DNA of 64,000 nucleotides, taken from contig NZ_CP092423.2 of NCBI RefSeq assembly GCF_022374895.2, positions 3,348,001 through 3,412,000 on the forward strand. The letters run 5' to 3'. Position numbers and translations under genes: made by a program. Below, piece by piece: positions 30,368 through 40,584 of this stretch. The stretch's first letter is position 1; the number at the start of each line of letters is the position of its first letter. Origin of the DNA: Mycobacterium lentiflavum (GTDB taxonomy: Bacteria > Actinomycetota > Actinomycetes > Mycobacteriales > Mycobacteriaceae). The notes below the pieces were generated by a model, which was not told the origin of the DNA, made no database searches, and saw only the letters and a program-made list of their open reading frames with translations.

Positions 30368-31171
30368 ATGGACCTGGGTTTTGCCGGATCGACGGCGGTG
30401 GTGACCGGTGGCAGCAAAGGGATGGGACTGGCCATCGCCGAAACGCTTGCGGCCGAAGGTGCCAGCGTGGCGGTGATGGCACGGAGCCGGGAAGCGCTCA
30501 ATGCCGCGGTGGAATCGCTTCTGGAAGCCGGGGCTCCCGACGCCGTGGGAATCAGCGTGGACATGCGTGACGCGGAATCGATCGCCAACGGTTTCGCCGC
30601 CGTTTCCGAGCGCTGGGGTCGACTCAACAGCCTGGTCCACACCATCGGACCGGGCGACGGTTACTTCGAGCAGATGGACGACACGCAATGGGACGAGGCG
30701 TTCACGCTGGGCACCATGTCGGGCGTGCGGTCGATTCGCGCGGCGTTGCCACTGCTGCGCGCGGCGGACTGGGCCCGCATCGTGACGCTGTCCGCGCACT
30801 CCATTCAACGGCAGAACCCACGCATCGTGGCCTACACCGCGTCCAAGGCGGCGTTGGCCAGCGTCACCAAGAATCTGTCGAAAAGCCTTGCCGCCGATGG
30901 CATCTTGGTCAACTGTGTGTGTCCGGGAACCATCGTGACAGCCAGCTTCACCGAAAACCTGAAGGACATCCTGGCGGCCGACGGCCTGGACGCCACCGAC
31001 CCGCACGACGTCATGACCTGGATCGACAACAACTTTCATCAACCCTGCGACCTTGGTCGCGCCGGGCTTCCAGAAGAGGTCGCGTCCATCACCGCCTACT
31101 TGGCCTCCCGGCGCAACGGCTACGTCACCGGGGCGACGGTGAACGTGGACGGCGGATCCGACTTCATCTAG
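30368..31171 (+). CDS. SDR-family oxidoreductase
   Basis: A 267-residue classical SDR. The nucleotide motif TGGSKGMG is near residue 13. The active site has Ser in TLSAHS and YTASKAALAS with Tyr and Lys. The C-terminus ends with the usual TGATVNVDGG. It starts ten bases after the TetR stop behind a GAGGGAG box, so it is the fourth gene of the cassette. The substrate is unknown; the position suggests oxidation or reduction of the same lipid or steroid that the sulfotransferase acts on. It is convergent with cobN. Confidence 0.9.
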   Translation: MDLGFAGSTAVVTGGSKGMGLAIAETLAAEGASVAVMARSREALNAAVESLLEAGAPDAVGISVDMRDAESIANGFAAVSERWGRLNSLVHTIGPGDGYFEQMDDTQWDEAFTLGTMSGVRSIRAALPLLRAADWARIVTLSAHSIQRQNPRIVAYTASKAALASVTKNLSKSLAADGILVNCVCPGTIVTASFTENLKDILAADGLDATDPHDVMTWIDNNFHQPCDLGRAGLPEEVASITAYLASRRNGYVTGATVNVDGGSDFI

Positions 31172-31180
31172 CGGGCCGCA

Positions 31181-34100
31181 TCAGCTCTCCAAGTCACCCT
31201 CGGTCTCCAGCAGCGCCTGGCGCAGCCCGTCCAGGGTTTGCTGCGTCGGCTCGGCCCACATGCCGCGCCCGGCCGCCTCCAGCAGCCGTTCGGCCATGCC
31301 GTGCAGCGCCCACGGGTTGGACTCCGTCATGAATTTGCGGTTCTCCGCATCCAGCACGTAGCGCTCGGTCAGCTGCTCGTACATCCAGTCCGCCATCACC
31401 CCGGCGGTGGCGTCGTAGCCGAAGAGGTAGTCGACGGTGGCCGCCATCTCGAATGCGCCCTTGTAGCCGTGCCGGCGCATCGCGGCCATCCAGCGGGGGT
31501 TGACCACCCGGGCGCGAAACACCCGCGTGGTCTCCTCGGACAGCGTGCGGGTGCGGATCGCGTCGGGTCGGGTGTTGTCGCCGATGTAGGCGGCGGGCGC
31601 CGTGCCGGTCAGCGCGCGCACGGTGGCGACCATGCCGCCGTGGTACTGGAAATAGTCGTCGGAGTCGGCGATGTCGTGCTCGCGGGTGTCGGTGTTCTTG
31701 GCGGCCACAACAATTCGCCGGTACTGGCGGTTCATGTCGTCGACCGCCTCGCGACCGTCGAGGTCGCGTCCGTAAGCGAACCCGCCCCAGGCCGTGTACA
31801 CCTGGGCGAGGTCGGCGTCGTCGCGCCAGTTCCGGCTGTCGATAAGCTGCAGCAGCCCCGCGCCATACGTGCCCGGTTTAGAACCGAAAATCCTTGTGGT
31901 AGCGCGCCGTTGGTCGCCATGCTGGGACAGGTCGGCCTGCGCGTGCGCTCGGACGTAGTTGGCCTCGACGGGCTCGTCGAGTCCGGCGACCAAGCACACC
32001 GCGTCGTCAAGCATCGTGACGACATGCGGGAATGCGTCGCGGAAGAATCCCGAAATGCGCACCGTCACGTCGATGCGCGGGCGGTCCAGCTCGGCCAACG
32101 AAATGGGCGTGAGTCCGACGACCCGGCGCGATGCGTCGTCCCAGACCGGCCGAACGCCCAGCAGCGCAAGCACTTCGGCGATGTCGTCGCCGGAGGTGCG
32201 CATCGCCGAGGTGCCCCACACCGACAGCCCGACCGATTGCGGCCACTCTCCATGGTCGTTGCGATACCGGTCCAGCAGGGAATCCGCCAGCGCGACACCG
32301 GCTTCCCAGGCCAGCCGCGACGGCACCGCCTTGGGGTCGACGGAGTAGAAGTTGCGGCCGGTGGGCAGCACATTGACCAGGCCGCGCAGCGGGGAACCGG
32401 ACGGTCCTGCCGGTATGAACCGGCCGTCGAGTGCCCGCAACACCTGGTCGATTTCGGCTGCGGTGCCGGCCAGCCGGGGCACTACTTCGGTGGCCGCGAA
32501 TCGCAGCACCGTGGCCACGTCGGCGTTGTCGGTGATCGTGTCGGCGACATCGGGGTCCCAGCCGCCGGCTTGCAGCGATGCGACCAATTCGCGGGCGAGG
32601 GCCTCGGTTTGATCGACCGTCGTCCGCTCGTCGGTGCCGTCTTCGGCAAGACCGAGTGCTTGTCGCAAACCGGGGATCGCCTGCTCGCCACCGAACAGCT
32701 GGCGGGCTCGAAGAATGGCGAGTACCAGGTTGAGTTCTGCTTCCCCGGTGGGCTTTTGCCCGAGGATGTGCAGCCCGTCGCGGATCTGGACATCCTTGAT
32801 CTCACACAGCCAGCCGTCGACGTGCAGCAGCATGTCGTCGAACGAGTCTTCTTCGGGCCGTTCGGTCAGGCCCAGATCATGGTCCATCTTGGCGGCCCGG
32901 ATCAGCGTCCAGATCTGCTGGCGGATGGCGGGCAGCTTGCCGGGATCCAGGGCGGCGACGTTGGCGTGCTCGTCGAGCAGTTGCTCCAAACGGGCGATGT
33001 CGCCGTAGCTTTCGGCACGGGCCATCGGCGGAATCAGATGGTCGACGAGCACCGCGTGCGCCCGGCGCTTGGCCTGAGTGCCCTCGCCGGGATCGTTGAC
33101 GAGGAACGGGTAAATCAGCGGCAGGTTGCCCAGTGCGGCGTCGGATCCGCAAGCCGCCGACATGCCCAGCGTCTTTCCCGGCAGCCACTCCAGGTTTCCG
33201 TGCTTGCCCAGGTGCACCACCGCGTGCGATCCGAATCCGGCGTCGAGCCAGCGGTAGGCGGCCAGATAGTGGTGACTCGGTGGCAGGTCCGGATCGTGAT
33301 AGATGGCAACAGGGTTCTCGCCGAACCCGCGCGGCGGCTGTACCAGCAGTACCAGGTTGTCGGATTGCATTGCGGCGATGACGATCTCACCGTCGGGATC
33401 GTGGCTGCGATCGACGAACAACTCTCCGGGCGCCGCGCCCCAATGGGTTTCGACGGCCTCGCGGAATTCTTCCGGCAAGGTAGCGAACCAGGCGCGGTAG
33501 TCCGAGGCCGAAATCCTGACGGGGTTGCCGGCCAGCTTCTCTTCGGTCAGCCAGTCGGGGTCTTGCCCACCGCGTTCGATCAGCGCGTGGACCAGCGCGT
33601 CGCCGTCGTTGGCGTCGATTCCGGGCAGATCGCCGACCCGGTAGCCGCGGTCGCGCATCGCCCGCACCAAGGCCACCGCGCTGGCCGGGGTGTCCAGTCC
33701 CACCGCGTTGCCGATGCGGGCGTGCTTGGTGGGATACGCCGAGAACACCAGGGCCACCCGCTTGTCGGCGGGAGCGACGTGTCGCAGCTGCGCGTGCCGG
33801 ATGGCCAGGCCCGCGACCCGCGCACAACGTTCGGCGTCGGCCGCATAAGAGATCAGCCCGTCGTCGTCGATCTCTTTGAACGAGAACGGAACCGTGATGA
33901 TGCGCCCGTCGAACTCGGGCACCGCCACCTGAGTGGCCACATCGAGCGGGGACAGACCGTCGTCGTTCTGGCTCCACTGATCCCGCGAGGTCGTCAGGCA
34001 CAGCCCCTGCAAGATCGGAATATCAAGGGCGGCAAGGTGTTCGACGTTCCAGCTGTCGTCGTCCCCACCGGCCGACACGGTCGCGGGCTTGAGTCCCCCG

Positions 34101-34756
34101 GCGGCCAGCACCGTGACCACCATGGCGTCGGCCTCGCCGAGCCGTTGCAGCAGCTCGGGCTCGGCGGTACGCAGCGACGCGCAGTAGACGGGCAGCGGTC
34201 GTCCGCCGGCTTCCTCGATCGCCGTGCACAGCGCGTCGATGTAGGCGGTGTTGCCGGCCAGATGTTGCGCGCGGTAGTAGAGCACCGCGATCGTGGGGCC
34301 CGACGTCTGCTGCGGCGCAGGCCGCTCGAGTTCGCCCCAGGTCGGGGTCACCACCGGCTCGGTGAAGCCGACTCCGGTCATCAGTACGGTGTCGGACAGG
34401 AAGGCGTGCAGCTGGCGCAGGTTCTCCACGCCACCGTGCGCCAGGTAGATGTGCGCCTGCACCGCGATTCCGGCGGCCAGGGTGGACAGTCCGGTCAACT
34501 CGGCGTCGGCGGCCTGCTCGCCGCTGACCAGGATCGCCGGAATGCCACTTGCGATGACGGTGTCGATGCCGCTTTGCCAGGCGCGATAGCCGCCGAGGAT
34601 CCGGACCACCACAATTTCCGCGCCGGCTAACAGGTCGGGCAGCTCTTCATCGGATAGCCGCGCGGGGTTGGCCCACCGATAGTTTTTTCCGCTGGAACGC
34701 GCGCTGATCAAGTCGGTGTCGGATGTCGACAGCAGGACGATCGTCGGCTCAGCCAC
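31181..34756 (-). CDS. cobN: Aerobic cobaltochelatase subunit CobN
   Basis: A 1191-residue protein (Rv2062c is about 1194) of the CobN/magnesium-chelatase H family. It is the large substrate-binding subunit that inserts cobalt into hydrogenobyrinic acid a,c-diamide with ATP-driven CobS/CobT or ChlI/D-type partners, which are not in the window. Typical family segments are visible, for example HLGKHGNLEWLPGK around residue 520 and the C-terminal GTYGAGLLQLID and WGGFAYGRD stretches. No cobalamin riboswitch is seen upstream, where only 45 bp separate it from the next gene. It stands alone on the minus strand, away from cobG-cobH-cobIJ. Confidence 0.95.
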   Translation of the reverse strand: MAEPTIVLLSTSDTDLISARSSGKNYRWANPARLSDEELPDLLAGAEIVVVRILGGYRAWQSGIDTVIASGIPAILVSGEQAADAELTGLSTLAAGIAVQAHIYLAHGGVENLRQLHAFLSDTVLMTGVGFTEPVVTPTWGELERPAPQQTSGPTIAVLYYRAQHLAGNTAYIDALCTAIEEAGGRPLPVYCASLRTAEPELLQRLGEADAMVVTVLAAGGLKPATVSAGGDDDSWNVEHLAALDIPILQGLCLTTSRDQWSQNDDGLSPLDVATQVAVPEFDGRIITVPFSFKEIDDDGLISYAADAERCARVAGLAIRHAQLRHVAPADKRVALVFSAYPTKHARIGNAVGLDTPASAVALVRAMRDRGYRVGDLPGIDANDGDALVHALIERGGQDPDWLTEEKLAGNPVRISASDYRAWFATLPEEFREAVETHWGAAPGELFVDRSHDPDGEIVIAAMQSDNLVLLVQPPRGFGENPVAIYHDPDLPPSHHYLAAYRWLDAGFGSHAVVHLGKHGNLEWLPGKTLGMSAACGSDAALGNLPLIYPFLVNDPGEGTQAKRRAHAVLVDHLIPPMARAESYGDIARLEQLLDEHANVAALDPGKLPAIRQQIWTLIRAAKMDHDLGLTERPEEDSFDDMLLHVDGWLCEIKDVQIRDGLHILGQKPTGEAELNLVLAILRARQLFGGEQAIPGLRQALGLAEDGTDERTTVDQTEALARELVASLQAGGWDPDVADTITDNADVATVLRFAATEVVPRLAGTAAEIDQVLRALDGRFIPAGPSGSPLRGLVNVLPTGRNFYSVDPKAVPSRLAWEAGVALADSLLDRYRNDHGEWPQSVGLSVWGTSAMRTSGDDIAEVLALLGVRPVWDDASRRVVGLTPISLAELDRPRIDVTVRISGFFRDAFPHVVTMLDDAVCLVAGLDEPVEANYVRAHAQADLSQHGDQRRATTRIFGSKPGTYGAGLLQLIDSRNWRDDADLAQVYTAWGGFAYGRDLDGREAVDDMNRQYRRIVVAAKNTDTREHDIADSDDYFQYHGGMVATVRALTGTAPAAYIGDNTRPDAIRTRTLSEETTRVFRARVVNPRWMAAMRRHGYKGAFEMAATVDYLFGYDATAGVMADWMYEQLTERYVLDAENRKFMTESNPWALHGMAERLLEAAGRGMWAEPTQQTLDGLRQALLETEGDLES

Positions 34757-34801
34757 CCATCATTCGTACCGTAACGCGACCGGTGGGCGGACAGCGCCCG
34801 C

Positions 34802-35095
34802 TCAGGTCCCGGTACAGATGCTGATGAAACGTATCGGCGCGCAGATGCTGACCCAGACGTGCGGCCGTGGGCCGGACCACGCCGGGGGAGGCGGCGGGGG
34901 TGGCGGAGCAGCCGGGGGTGCCGGAGGCGGGCCCTGCGCGGCGACGACGCACGTGTTGGTTGGCGCGTCGTAGACGGTCCCTTCGCCACATTGGGCCGCT
35001 CGACTTATCGCCGGCGACATCGCCGTCGCGGTAACGGCGAGCGCGAACGCGGCCGGGAGGATGAGTGCTAAGCGATTCGCTATCCCGAACATCAC
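34802..35095 (-). CDS. Small secreted Pro-rich protein with paired cysteines
   Basis: A 97-residue protein with a clear Sec signal peptide (hydrophobic LALILPAAFALAVTATAM, cleavage probably after ISRAA). The mature part starts with CGEGTVYDAPTNTC, has a long proline stretch (PPAPPAAPPPPPPPPAW), and ends in CAPIRFISIC, so four cysteines could form two disulfides. Similar small exported proteins of unknown function with CxxGTVYDxxxNxC motifs occur in many mycobacteria. It is 45 bp upstream of cobN on the same strand. In M. tuberculosis the cobN-cobG gap holds mazEF7 instead. Confidence 0.7.
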   Translation of the reverse strand: MMFGIANRLALILPAAFALAVTATAMSPAISRAAQCGEGTVYDAPTNTCVVAAQGPPPAPPAAPPPPPPPPAWSGPRPHVWVSICAPIRFISICTGT

Positions 35096-35173
35096 AGCCC
35101 TCCGTGCGGACCAATTCCCCCCTCAGCAAACATTGCCACAAATGGCGCTGGGCCGCGCGTGTTCATGCTGTTT

Positions 35174-35821
35174 TCAATTGAGTACAGCCACGATTCGTGC
35201 GGCGACCTCGCCGGTCACGTTTGCCGGCTCGGCCGCGTGGTAGCGATCGGCGGCCGGGTCGTACGCCGCCCCGGCGATCGACCCGTGATCGGCCGCCAAC
35301 TCCACCAGCTGCGCGGGCCACCCGACCCCTGCGAGCTGGGCGGCGAAGTCGCGGCTGGCCGTCACCGGAACCACGTCGTCGTCCCGGCCATGCAGCAAGG
35401 TGAACGGCGGACCGCTCCGGCCGGGAGTCAGTTCGTCGCCCGGGAGGCGACCCGTGATCGGGTCGGGGGCCGTGAAAGCGCCTGCCAGACAGACAGTATG
35501 GGTCAGTCGGACATCCCGGCAAGCAAGGGTCAGACCTGCCGCCGCAAGGCCGCCCATTGACCACCCGACGAGCACGAAGCGGTCGCTGCGCTGCTGCATG
35601 AATTCGACCGATCCCAACAAGTCCGCGCGGCCACCGTCGCGGGAGTGGGAATCCCAATCCACCACCACGACCGTGGCACCGTGGCCGGCCAGCAAGCGGG
35701 CCAGTGGCCGGACGACGGCGCGGGCATTGGCCTGCATGCCGTGCCATACGAGAACTGCCGGTTGATTCGGGTCACCGAAGACATCGGCCAAGCGTCCCGG
35801 GGCGTACTCCATCGTCTGCAT
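35174..35821 (-). CDS. Alpha/beta hydrolase
   Basis: About 215 residues from ATG 35819-35821; the longer open frame runs into the divergent 13E12 gene and is not coding. It is a compact alpha/beta hydrolase: oxyanion region VWHGMQAN, nucleophile elbow [10 protein letters not shown], the acid in [11 protein letters not shown] and the histidine in ADHGS. There is no signal peptide. The substrate is unknown; the short lid-less form suits a small ester or acyl substrate. It is divergent from the HNH gene with a 67-bp gap. Confidence 0.8.
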   Translation of the reverse strand: MQTMEYAPGRLADVFGDPNQPAVLVWHGMQANARAVVRPLARLLAGHGATVVVVDWDSHSRDGGRADLLGSVEFMQQRSDRFVLVGWSMGGLAAAGLTLACRDVRLTHTVCLAGAFTAPDPITGRLPGDELTPGRSGPPFTLLHGRDDDVVPVTASRDFAAQLAGVGWPAQLVELAADHGSIAGAAYDPAADRYHAAEPANVTGEVAARIVAVLN

Positions 35822-35888
35822 TACCGGAGGGTGCCCAGCGCGACCCGCGGCAAATCTTCTGTCGGTGGCCGTCGCTACGATCGAAAGT

Positions 35889-37340
35889 ATGTTCGATGGC
35901 TTGCAGGACACAGCTGAGCTGGCGCGCGCTGACGACGCGACCGTGGTCGCGGCGATCGGGGATTGGACGCGAGCCGAAGCCGCCGCTTCGTCGCGCCGGC
36001 TGGCGGCCATTGCCGAACTGGTGCGCCGCCACGCGATGGGCCCCGTCGACCATGCCATGTGGTCGTGTGACAACTGGGATGCGATGGCCGCCGAAGTCGC
36101 TGCTGCACAAGGCATTAGCCACGGCACGGCGTCCGGTCAGATGTATCTGGCTGTCGCACTGCGCGACCGGCTACCGCAAGTAGCTGCCCTCTTCTATGAC
36201 GGCGCAATCGGCGCGCGGTTGGTCGCGGCCATCGTGTGGCACACGGATTTGATCAAGGATCCGGACACACTGCGACTGGTCGATACGGCACTGGCCAAGA
36301 ATGCGGCCCGATATGGGCCGCTGTCGGCGAACAAGACGGCACAGGCCATCGACGCGATCGTCGACCGCTACGACCCCGGTGCCTTGCGGCGGATCCGGGC
36401 GGCCGCGCGCAGCCGCGACTTGGTGGTCGACCTGGCAAACGACGAGTCGGGAACCGCCGCGGTGTGGGGTCGGCTGTATGCCACCGACGCCGCGGCTTTG
36501 GACAGACGCCTCCTGGACATGGCCCTCGCTGTCTGCGACGACGACCCGCGCACCCTCGCGCAGCGCCGGGCCGATGCGTTGGGCGCGCTCGCCGCGGGAG
36601 CGCAGCGGCTCCGCTGCGGCTGCGACAACGCCGAATGCGCGGCGCGCCCAGAGTGCGACGAGCGCGCGACGGGTGTCGTCATCCACGTCGTCGCCGAGGC
36701 ATCGGCGTTGGAGAGTGAACCCGCAACCTCGGGCGTCAACCGGCCCTCCGCGTTGATCGCCGGTGGCGGAACGGTTCCCGCGCCACGGCTGGCCGAGCTC
36801 GCCCGGGAGGGTGCGAAGGTGCGGCCGTTGCGTCATCCCGGCAACGACATCGCGGCCGAGTCGAGTTATCGCCCCTCGGCGGCGCTAGACGCATTTGTGC
36901 GATGCCGCGACCTGACCTGTCGATTCCCTAATTGCGATCGTCCCGCCGAGATCTGCGACATCGACCATACGATCCCCTATCCGTTCGGCCCCACGCATCC
37001 GTCAAATCTCAAGTGCCTGTGCCGAAAACATCATCTGCTCAAGACTTTTTGGACGGCCTGGCGCGACGAGCAGAGCCCGGACGGAGCGGTTGTCTGGACT
37101 TCGCCCAGTGGGCACACCTACACCACCCGGCCCGGCAGTCGCCTGCTGTTTCCGACGCTGTGCGTGTCAACAGGCGAATTACCCAGCGCGCCAAGCGCTG
37201 ACGATCGGCTCGGCTGCCGCGGGGTGATGATGCCCCAGCGGCGGCGCTCCCGAGAGCAAGATCGCCTCTGCCGCATCAACGCCGAGCGTTCCCTCAACGC
37301 CGCTCACGTCGCCGAACGAAATCAAGCGCCGCCGTTCTGA
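35889..37340 (+). CDS. 13E12-repeat family protein (DUF222 with C-terminal HNH nuclease)
   Basis: About 483 residues from ATG 35889; a GTG at 35865 adds eight. The N-terminal ~300 residues are the helical DUF222 domain typical of the mycobacterial 13E12 family. Residues ~337-385 form an HNH nuclease module: CRFPNC, then [14 protein letters not shown] and [13 protein letters not shown], with both zinc-binding CxxC pairs and the catalytic His present, so it looks intact. These genes occur in many copies, often in mobile or variable places; the role is unproven. It lies between the hydrolase and cobG, where M. tuberculosis has no such gene, fitting an insertion. Confidence 0.88.
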   Translation: MFDGLQDTAELARADDATVVAAIGDWTRAEAAASSRRLAAIAELVRRHAMGPVDHAMWSCDNWDAMAAEVAAAQGISHGTASGQMYLAVALRDRLPQVAALFYDGAIGARLVAAIVWHTDLIKDPDTLRLVDTALAKNAARYGPLSANKTAQAIDAIVDRYDPGALRRIRAAARSRDLVVDLANDESGTAAVWGRLYATDAAALDRRLLDMALAVCDDDPRTLAQRRADALGALAAGAQRLRCGCDNAECAARPECDERATGVVIHVVAEASALESEPATSGVNRPSALIAGGGTVPAPRLAELAREGAKVRPLRHPGNDIAAESSYRPSAALDAFVRCRDLTCRFPNCDRPAEICDIDHTIPYPFGPTHPSNLKCLCRKHHLLKTFWTAWRDEQSPDGAVVWTSPSGHTYTTRPGSRLLFPTLCVSTGELPSAPSADDRLGCRGVMMPQRRRSREQDRLCRINAERSLNAAHVAERNQAPPF

Positions 37341-37360
37341 ATCTCCCTTAACGTGGAGAC

Positions 37361-38473
37361 GTGGACCGAACCCGAGACAGCGATGCCTGCCCCGGTGCGC
37401 TGCAGGTGCATCAGGCCGCCGACGGCGCTCTGGTGCGCGTGCGACTGCCCGGCGGGATGATCACTGCCGCGCAGCTGGCGGCGCTGGCCGGCCTGTCCAG
37501 CGGCTTCGGCTCGGGAACCTTGGAACTGACCGCGCGCGGCAACGTGCAGTTGCGCGCGATCACCGACGTGGCGGCCGTCGCTGAGGGCATCGCCGAGGCC
37601 GGGCTGCTGCCGTCCGCGACGCACGAACGGGTGCGAAACATCGTCGCCTCGCCGCTGTCCGGGCGCGCGGGCGGACGTACGGACGTGCGGGCCTGGGTGA
37701 GCGCGCTGGATGCGGCGATCTGCGCCGAGCCCACGCTGGTGGATCTGGGCGGCCGGTTTTGGTTCAGCATCGACGACGGCCGTGGCGACGTGTCCGGACT
37801 GGGCGCCGACGTCGGCGTGCACGTGTGCGAGGACGGGTACGCGCTACTGCTGATGGGACGCGACACCGGCCTGCGTATGACGGCCGACGACGTGGTCACC
37901 ACGCTGGTCGGGGTCGCCGTCCGGTTCACCGAAATACGCGAAAGTGCTTGGCGTATCAATGAACTGGACGACATCGAAGATCTAGTGCCCGGCGCCGATT
38001 TCGGTGCCGCCCCGGTTGCGCCGGTCTCCAAACCACCGGTGGGCTGGATAGCCCAGGACCGGCCAGGTCAGGAAGGCCGGGTTGCGTTGGGCGCCGCGGT
38101 ACCGCTGGGTGTGCTGCCCGCGCAAGTCGCGGAGTATCTCGCCGTGATCGAGGCCCCGATGGTGATCACGCCGTGGCGCTCGGTGCTGGTGTGCGACCTC
38201 GACGAGGGCGTGGCCGACGCCGCGCTGCGGGTGCTGGCACCGCTGGGTCTGGTGTTCGACGAGAACTCCCCCTGGCTCGACATCAGCGCCTGCACGGGCA
38301 GCCCGGGCTGCGCGCGCTCGGCCACGGACGTGCGGGCGGACGCGGCGAACCTTGTCGGGACGGATTCGTCGGTGCATCGTCACTACGTCGGCTGCGAACG
38401 CGCCTGCGGCAGCCCGCCGACCGGACAGGTGCTGGTCGCTACCGGCGACGGATACCGGCTGCTTCGGCCGTAG
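37361..38473 (+). CDS. cobG: Precorrin-3B synthase CobG
   Basis: A 370-residue member of the nitrite/sulfite reductase superfamily. CobG uses an Fe-S centre and O2 to hydroxylate precorrin-3A at C20 and form the lactone of precorrin-3B, the step that allows aerobic ring contraction. The ferredoxin-like half domain is near the N-terminus (GTLELTARGNVQLRAI). The 4Fe-4S cysteines are in CTGSPGCARS and CERACGSP near residues 307-350. The start is GTG. It heads the operon cobG-cobH-cobIJ with a 9-bp gap to cobH, as in M. tuberculosis Rv2064-Rv2066. Confidence 0.94.
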   Translation: MDRTRDSDACPGALQVHQAADGALVRVRLPGGMITAAQLAALAGLSSGFGSGTLELTARGNVQLRAITDVAAVAEGIAEAGLLPSATHERVRNIVASPLSGRAGGRTDVRAWVSALDAAICAEPTLVDLGGRFWFSIDDGRGDVSGLGADVGVHVCEDGYALLLMGRDTGLRMTADDVVTTLVGVAVRFTEIRESAWRINELDDIEDLVPGADFGAAPVAPVSKPPVGWIAQDRPGQEGRVALGAAVPLGVLPAQVAEYLAVIEAPMVITPWRSVLVCDLDEGVADAALRVLAPLGLVFDENSPWLDISACTGSPGCARSATDVRADAANLVGTDSSVHRHYVGCERACGSPPTGQVLVATGDGYRLLRP

Positions 38474-38482
38474 GGTGAGCAG

Positions 38483-39109
38483 GTGCTCGACTACATCCGC
38501 GACGCGGCGGAGATCTATCGCCAGTCGTTCGCGATCATCCGCGCCGAAGCCGACTTGGCCCGATTCCCCGCCGATGTGGCGCAGGTCGTCGTCCGGTTGA
38601 TCCATACCTGCGGGCAGGTCGACGTCGCCGAGCATGTGGCCTTCACCCGGGACGTGGTGGCGCGGACCGGCGCCGCACTGCGAGATGGCGCTCCCGTGCT
38701 GTGCGACTCGTCGATGGTGGCCGCCGGGATCACCAAAGCACGGTTGCCCGCCGGAAACCAGGTCGTGTCGTTGGTGGCCGACCCTCGCGCACCCGAGTTG
38801 GCCGCGCGACGACAGATCACCCGCTCCGCGGCGGGCGTGGAACTGTGGGCCGACCGGCTCGACGGCGCGGTGTTGGCCATCGGCAATGCGCCAACCGCGC
38901 TGTTCCGGCTGCTCGAGCTGATCGACGAGGGCGCCGCGGCGCCGGTGGCGGTGCTGGGTGGACCGGTGGGATTCGTCGGCTCGGCACAGTCCAAGGTGGA
39001 GCTGATCGAACGCCCACGCGGGATGTCGTATCTGGTGGTGCGGGGCCGCCGCGGCGGCAGCGCGATGGCCGCCGCCGCCGTCAACGCAATCGCGAGCGAC
39101 ACCGAATGA
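38483..39109 (+). CDS. cobH: Precorrin-8X methylmutase CobH
   Basis: A 208-residue enzyme that moves the methyl group from C11 to C12 of precorrin-8X to give hydrogenobyrinic acid. The catalytic histidine motif [11 protein letters not shown] is at about residue 39, and [13 protein letters not shown] lies in the C-terminal part. The start is GTG (38483). The stop overlaps the start of cobIJ by four bases (ATGA), giving translational coupling. Length matches Rv2065. Confidence 0.95.
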   Translation: MLDYIRDAAEIYRQSFAIIRAEADLARFPADVAQVVVRLIHTCGQVDVAEHVAFTRDVVARTGAALRDGAPVLCDSSMVAAGITKARLPAGNQVVSLVADPRAPELAARRQITRSAAGVELWADRLDGAVLAIGNAPTALFRLLELIDEGAAAPVAVLGGPVGFVGSAQSKVELIERPRGMSYLVVRGRRGGSAMAAAAVNAIASDTE

Positions 39110-40584
39110 CCACCCGGGGCACGCTGTGGGGCGTCGGCCTGGGCCCCGGCGATCCGGAGCTGGTGACCGTCAAGGCGGCGCGGGTGATCGGCGAGGCTGA
39201 CGTCGTCGCCTACCACAGCGCCCGGCACGGCCGCAGCATCGCCCGCGGCATCGCCGAACCGTATCTGCGGCCAGGTCAGATCGAGGAGCACCTCGTCTAT
39301 CCGGTGACCACCGAAGTGACCGATCATCCCGGCGGCTACGCCGGGGCGATCGAGGACTTCTATATCGAGGCCACCCAGCGCATCGCCGGGCACCTCGACG
39401 CGGGGCGCAATGTGGCGCTGCTGGCCGAAGGCGATCCGCTGTTCTACAGCTCGTATATGCATCTGCACACCCGGCTGACACAGCGGTTCGACGCCGTCAT
39501 AGTGCCCGGCGTGACATCGGTAAGCGCCGCGTCGGCGGCCGTCGCAACCCCACTGGTGGCCGGCGACGAGGTGCTGACGGTGCTGCCGGGAACCCTGCCC
39601 GTCGCCGAGCTGACCCGCCGGCTCGCCGACGCGGACGCCGCTGTGGTGCTCAAGCTGGGTCGTTCGTATCACGCTGTGCGGGAAGCTCTTTCGGCATCCG
39701 GGCGACTGGGCGAAGCGTTCTACGTGGAGCGGGCCAGCACTGCCGCGCAACGGATCTCGCCGGCCGCCGACGTCGACGAGGCCAGCGTGCCCTACTTCTC
39801 CCTGGCCATGCTGCCGGGCGGACGCCGGTTCGAGGAACGCTCGCCGGTCGGGGGGGTCGCCGTCGTGGGACTGGGCCCGGGAGACCACGACTGGATGACG
39901 CCACAGAGCCGGCGAGAGCTGGCCGCCGCGACCGACCTGATCGGCTACGGCAACTACCTCGATCGCGTCCCGGTGCGCGACGGGCAGCAGCGCCACCCCA
40001 GCGATAACACCGACGAACCCGCGCGGGCCCGCCTGGCCTGCGCGCTGGCCGAACAGGGCCGCGCGGTGGCGGTGGTGTCGTCGGGCGATCCGGGCGTGTT
40101 CGCGATGGCCACCGCCGTGCTGGAAGAGGCCAAACAATGGCCCGGCGTCCAGGTGCGCGTGATCCCGGCGATGACCGCGGCGCAGGCCGTCGCCAGCCGC
40201 GTCGGTGCGCCGCTGGGTCACGACTATGCGGTGCTGTCGCTGTCGGATCGGCTCAAGCCGTGGGACGTGATCGAGACGCGCCTGACGGCCGCGGCGGCGG
40301 CCGATCTGGTGCTGGCCATCTACAACCCGGCGTCCAAGAGCCGGACCTGGCAGGTCGGCGCCATGCGAGACATCCTGCTGACCCATCGCGAACCGGGAAC
40401 GCCGGTGGTCATCGGCCGCAACGTGTCCGGTCCCGACGAGAACGTCCGCGTGGTGCGGCTCGCCGACCTTGATCCGGCCGACGTCGACATGCGCTGCCTG
40501 CTGATCGTTGGGTCGTCTCAAACCCAGTGGTACACAGACGATTCCGGTGACAAGGTGTTCACGCCGCGGCGCTACCCGGGCTAG
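39106..40584 (+). CDS. cobIJ: Fused precorrin-2 C20- / precorrin-3B C17-methyltransferase CobIJ
   Basis: About 492 residues from ATG 39106; the frame is open upstream through cobH but that part is not used. There are two tandem SAM-dependent tetrapyrrole methylases: CobI (about 1-240), starting [16 protein letters not shown] and containing [13 protein letters not shown], and CobJ (about 245-492), starting [16 protein letters not shown] with [11 protein letters not shown] and the [12 protein letters not shown] motif. CobI makes precorrin-3A before CobG; CobJ methylates C17 with ring contraction after CobG. The same fusion exists in M. tuberculosis Rv2066. The stop overlaps the convergent PPE gene. 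Confidence 0.95.
   Translation: MTTRGTLWGVGLGPGDPELVTVKAARVIGEADVVAYHSARHGRSIARGIAEPYLRPGQIEEHLVYPVTTEVTDHPGGYAGAIEDFYIEATQRIAGHLDAGRNVALLAEGDPLFYSSYMHLHTRLTQRFDAVIVPGVTSVSAASAAVATPLVAGDEVLTVLPGTLPVAELTRRLADADAAVVLKLGRSYHAVREALSASGRLGEAFYVERASTAAQRISPAADVDEASVPYFSLAMLPGGRRFEERSPVGGVAVVGLGPGDHDWMTPQSRRELAAATDLIGYGNYLDRVPVRDGQQRHPSDNTDEPARARLACALAEQGRAVAVVSSGDPGVFAMATAVLEEAKQWPGVQVRVIPAMTAAQAVASRVGAPLGHDYAVLSLSDRLKPWDVIETRLTAAAAADLVLAIYNPASKSRTWQVGAMRDILLTHREPGTPVVIGRNVSGPDENVRVVRLADLDPADVDMRCLLIVGSSQTQWYTDDSGDKVFTPRRYPG

Noticed and set aside
31238..34630. 1130-codon open frame on the plus strand
   Set aside because: It is the antisense shadow of cobN, which has clear family motifs; the plus-strand translation is His/Arg/Gly-rich without any domain.
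35889..37340. Group II intron or homing element because of the HNH motif
   Set aside because: There is no reverse transcriptase and no intron ends; DUF222 plus HNH is the ordinary 13E12 family.
38515..40521. 668-codon minus-strand open frame
   Set aside because: It is antisense to cobH and cobIJ, whose motifs and overlaps are convincing.
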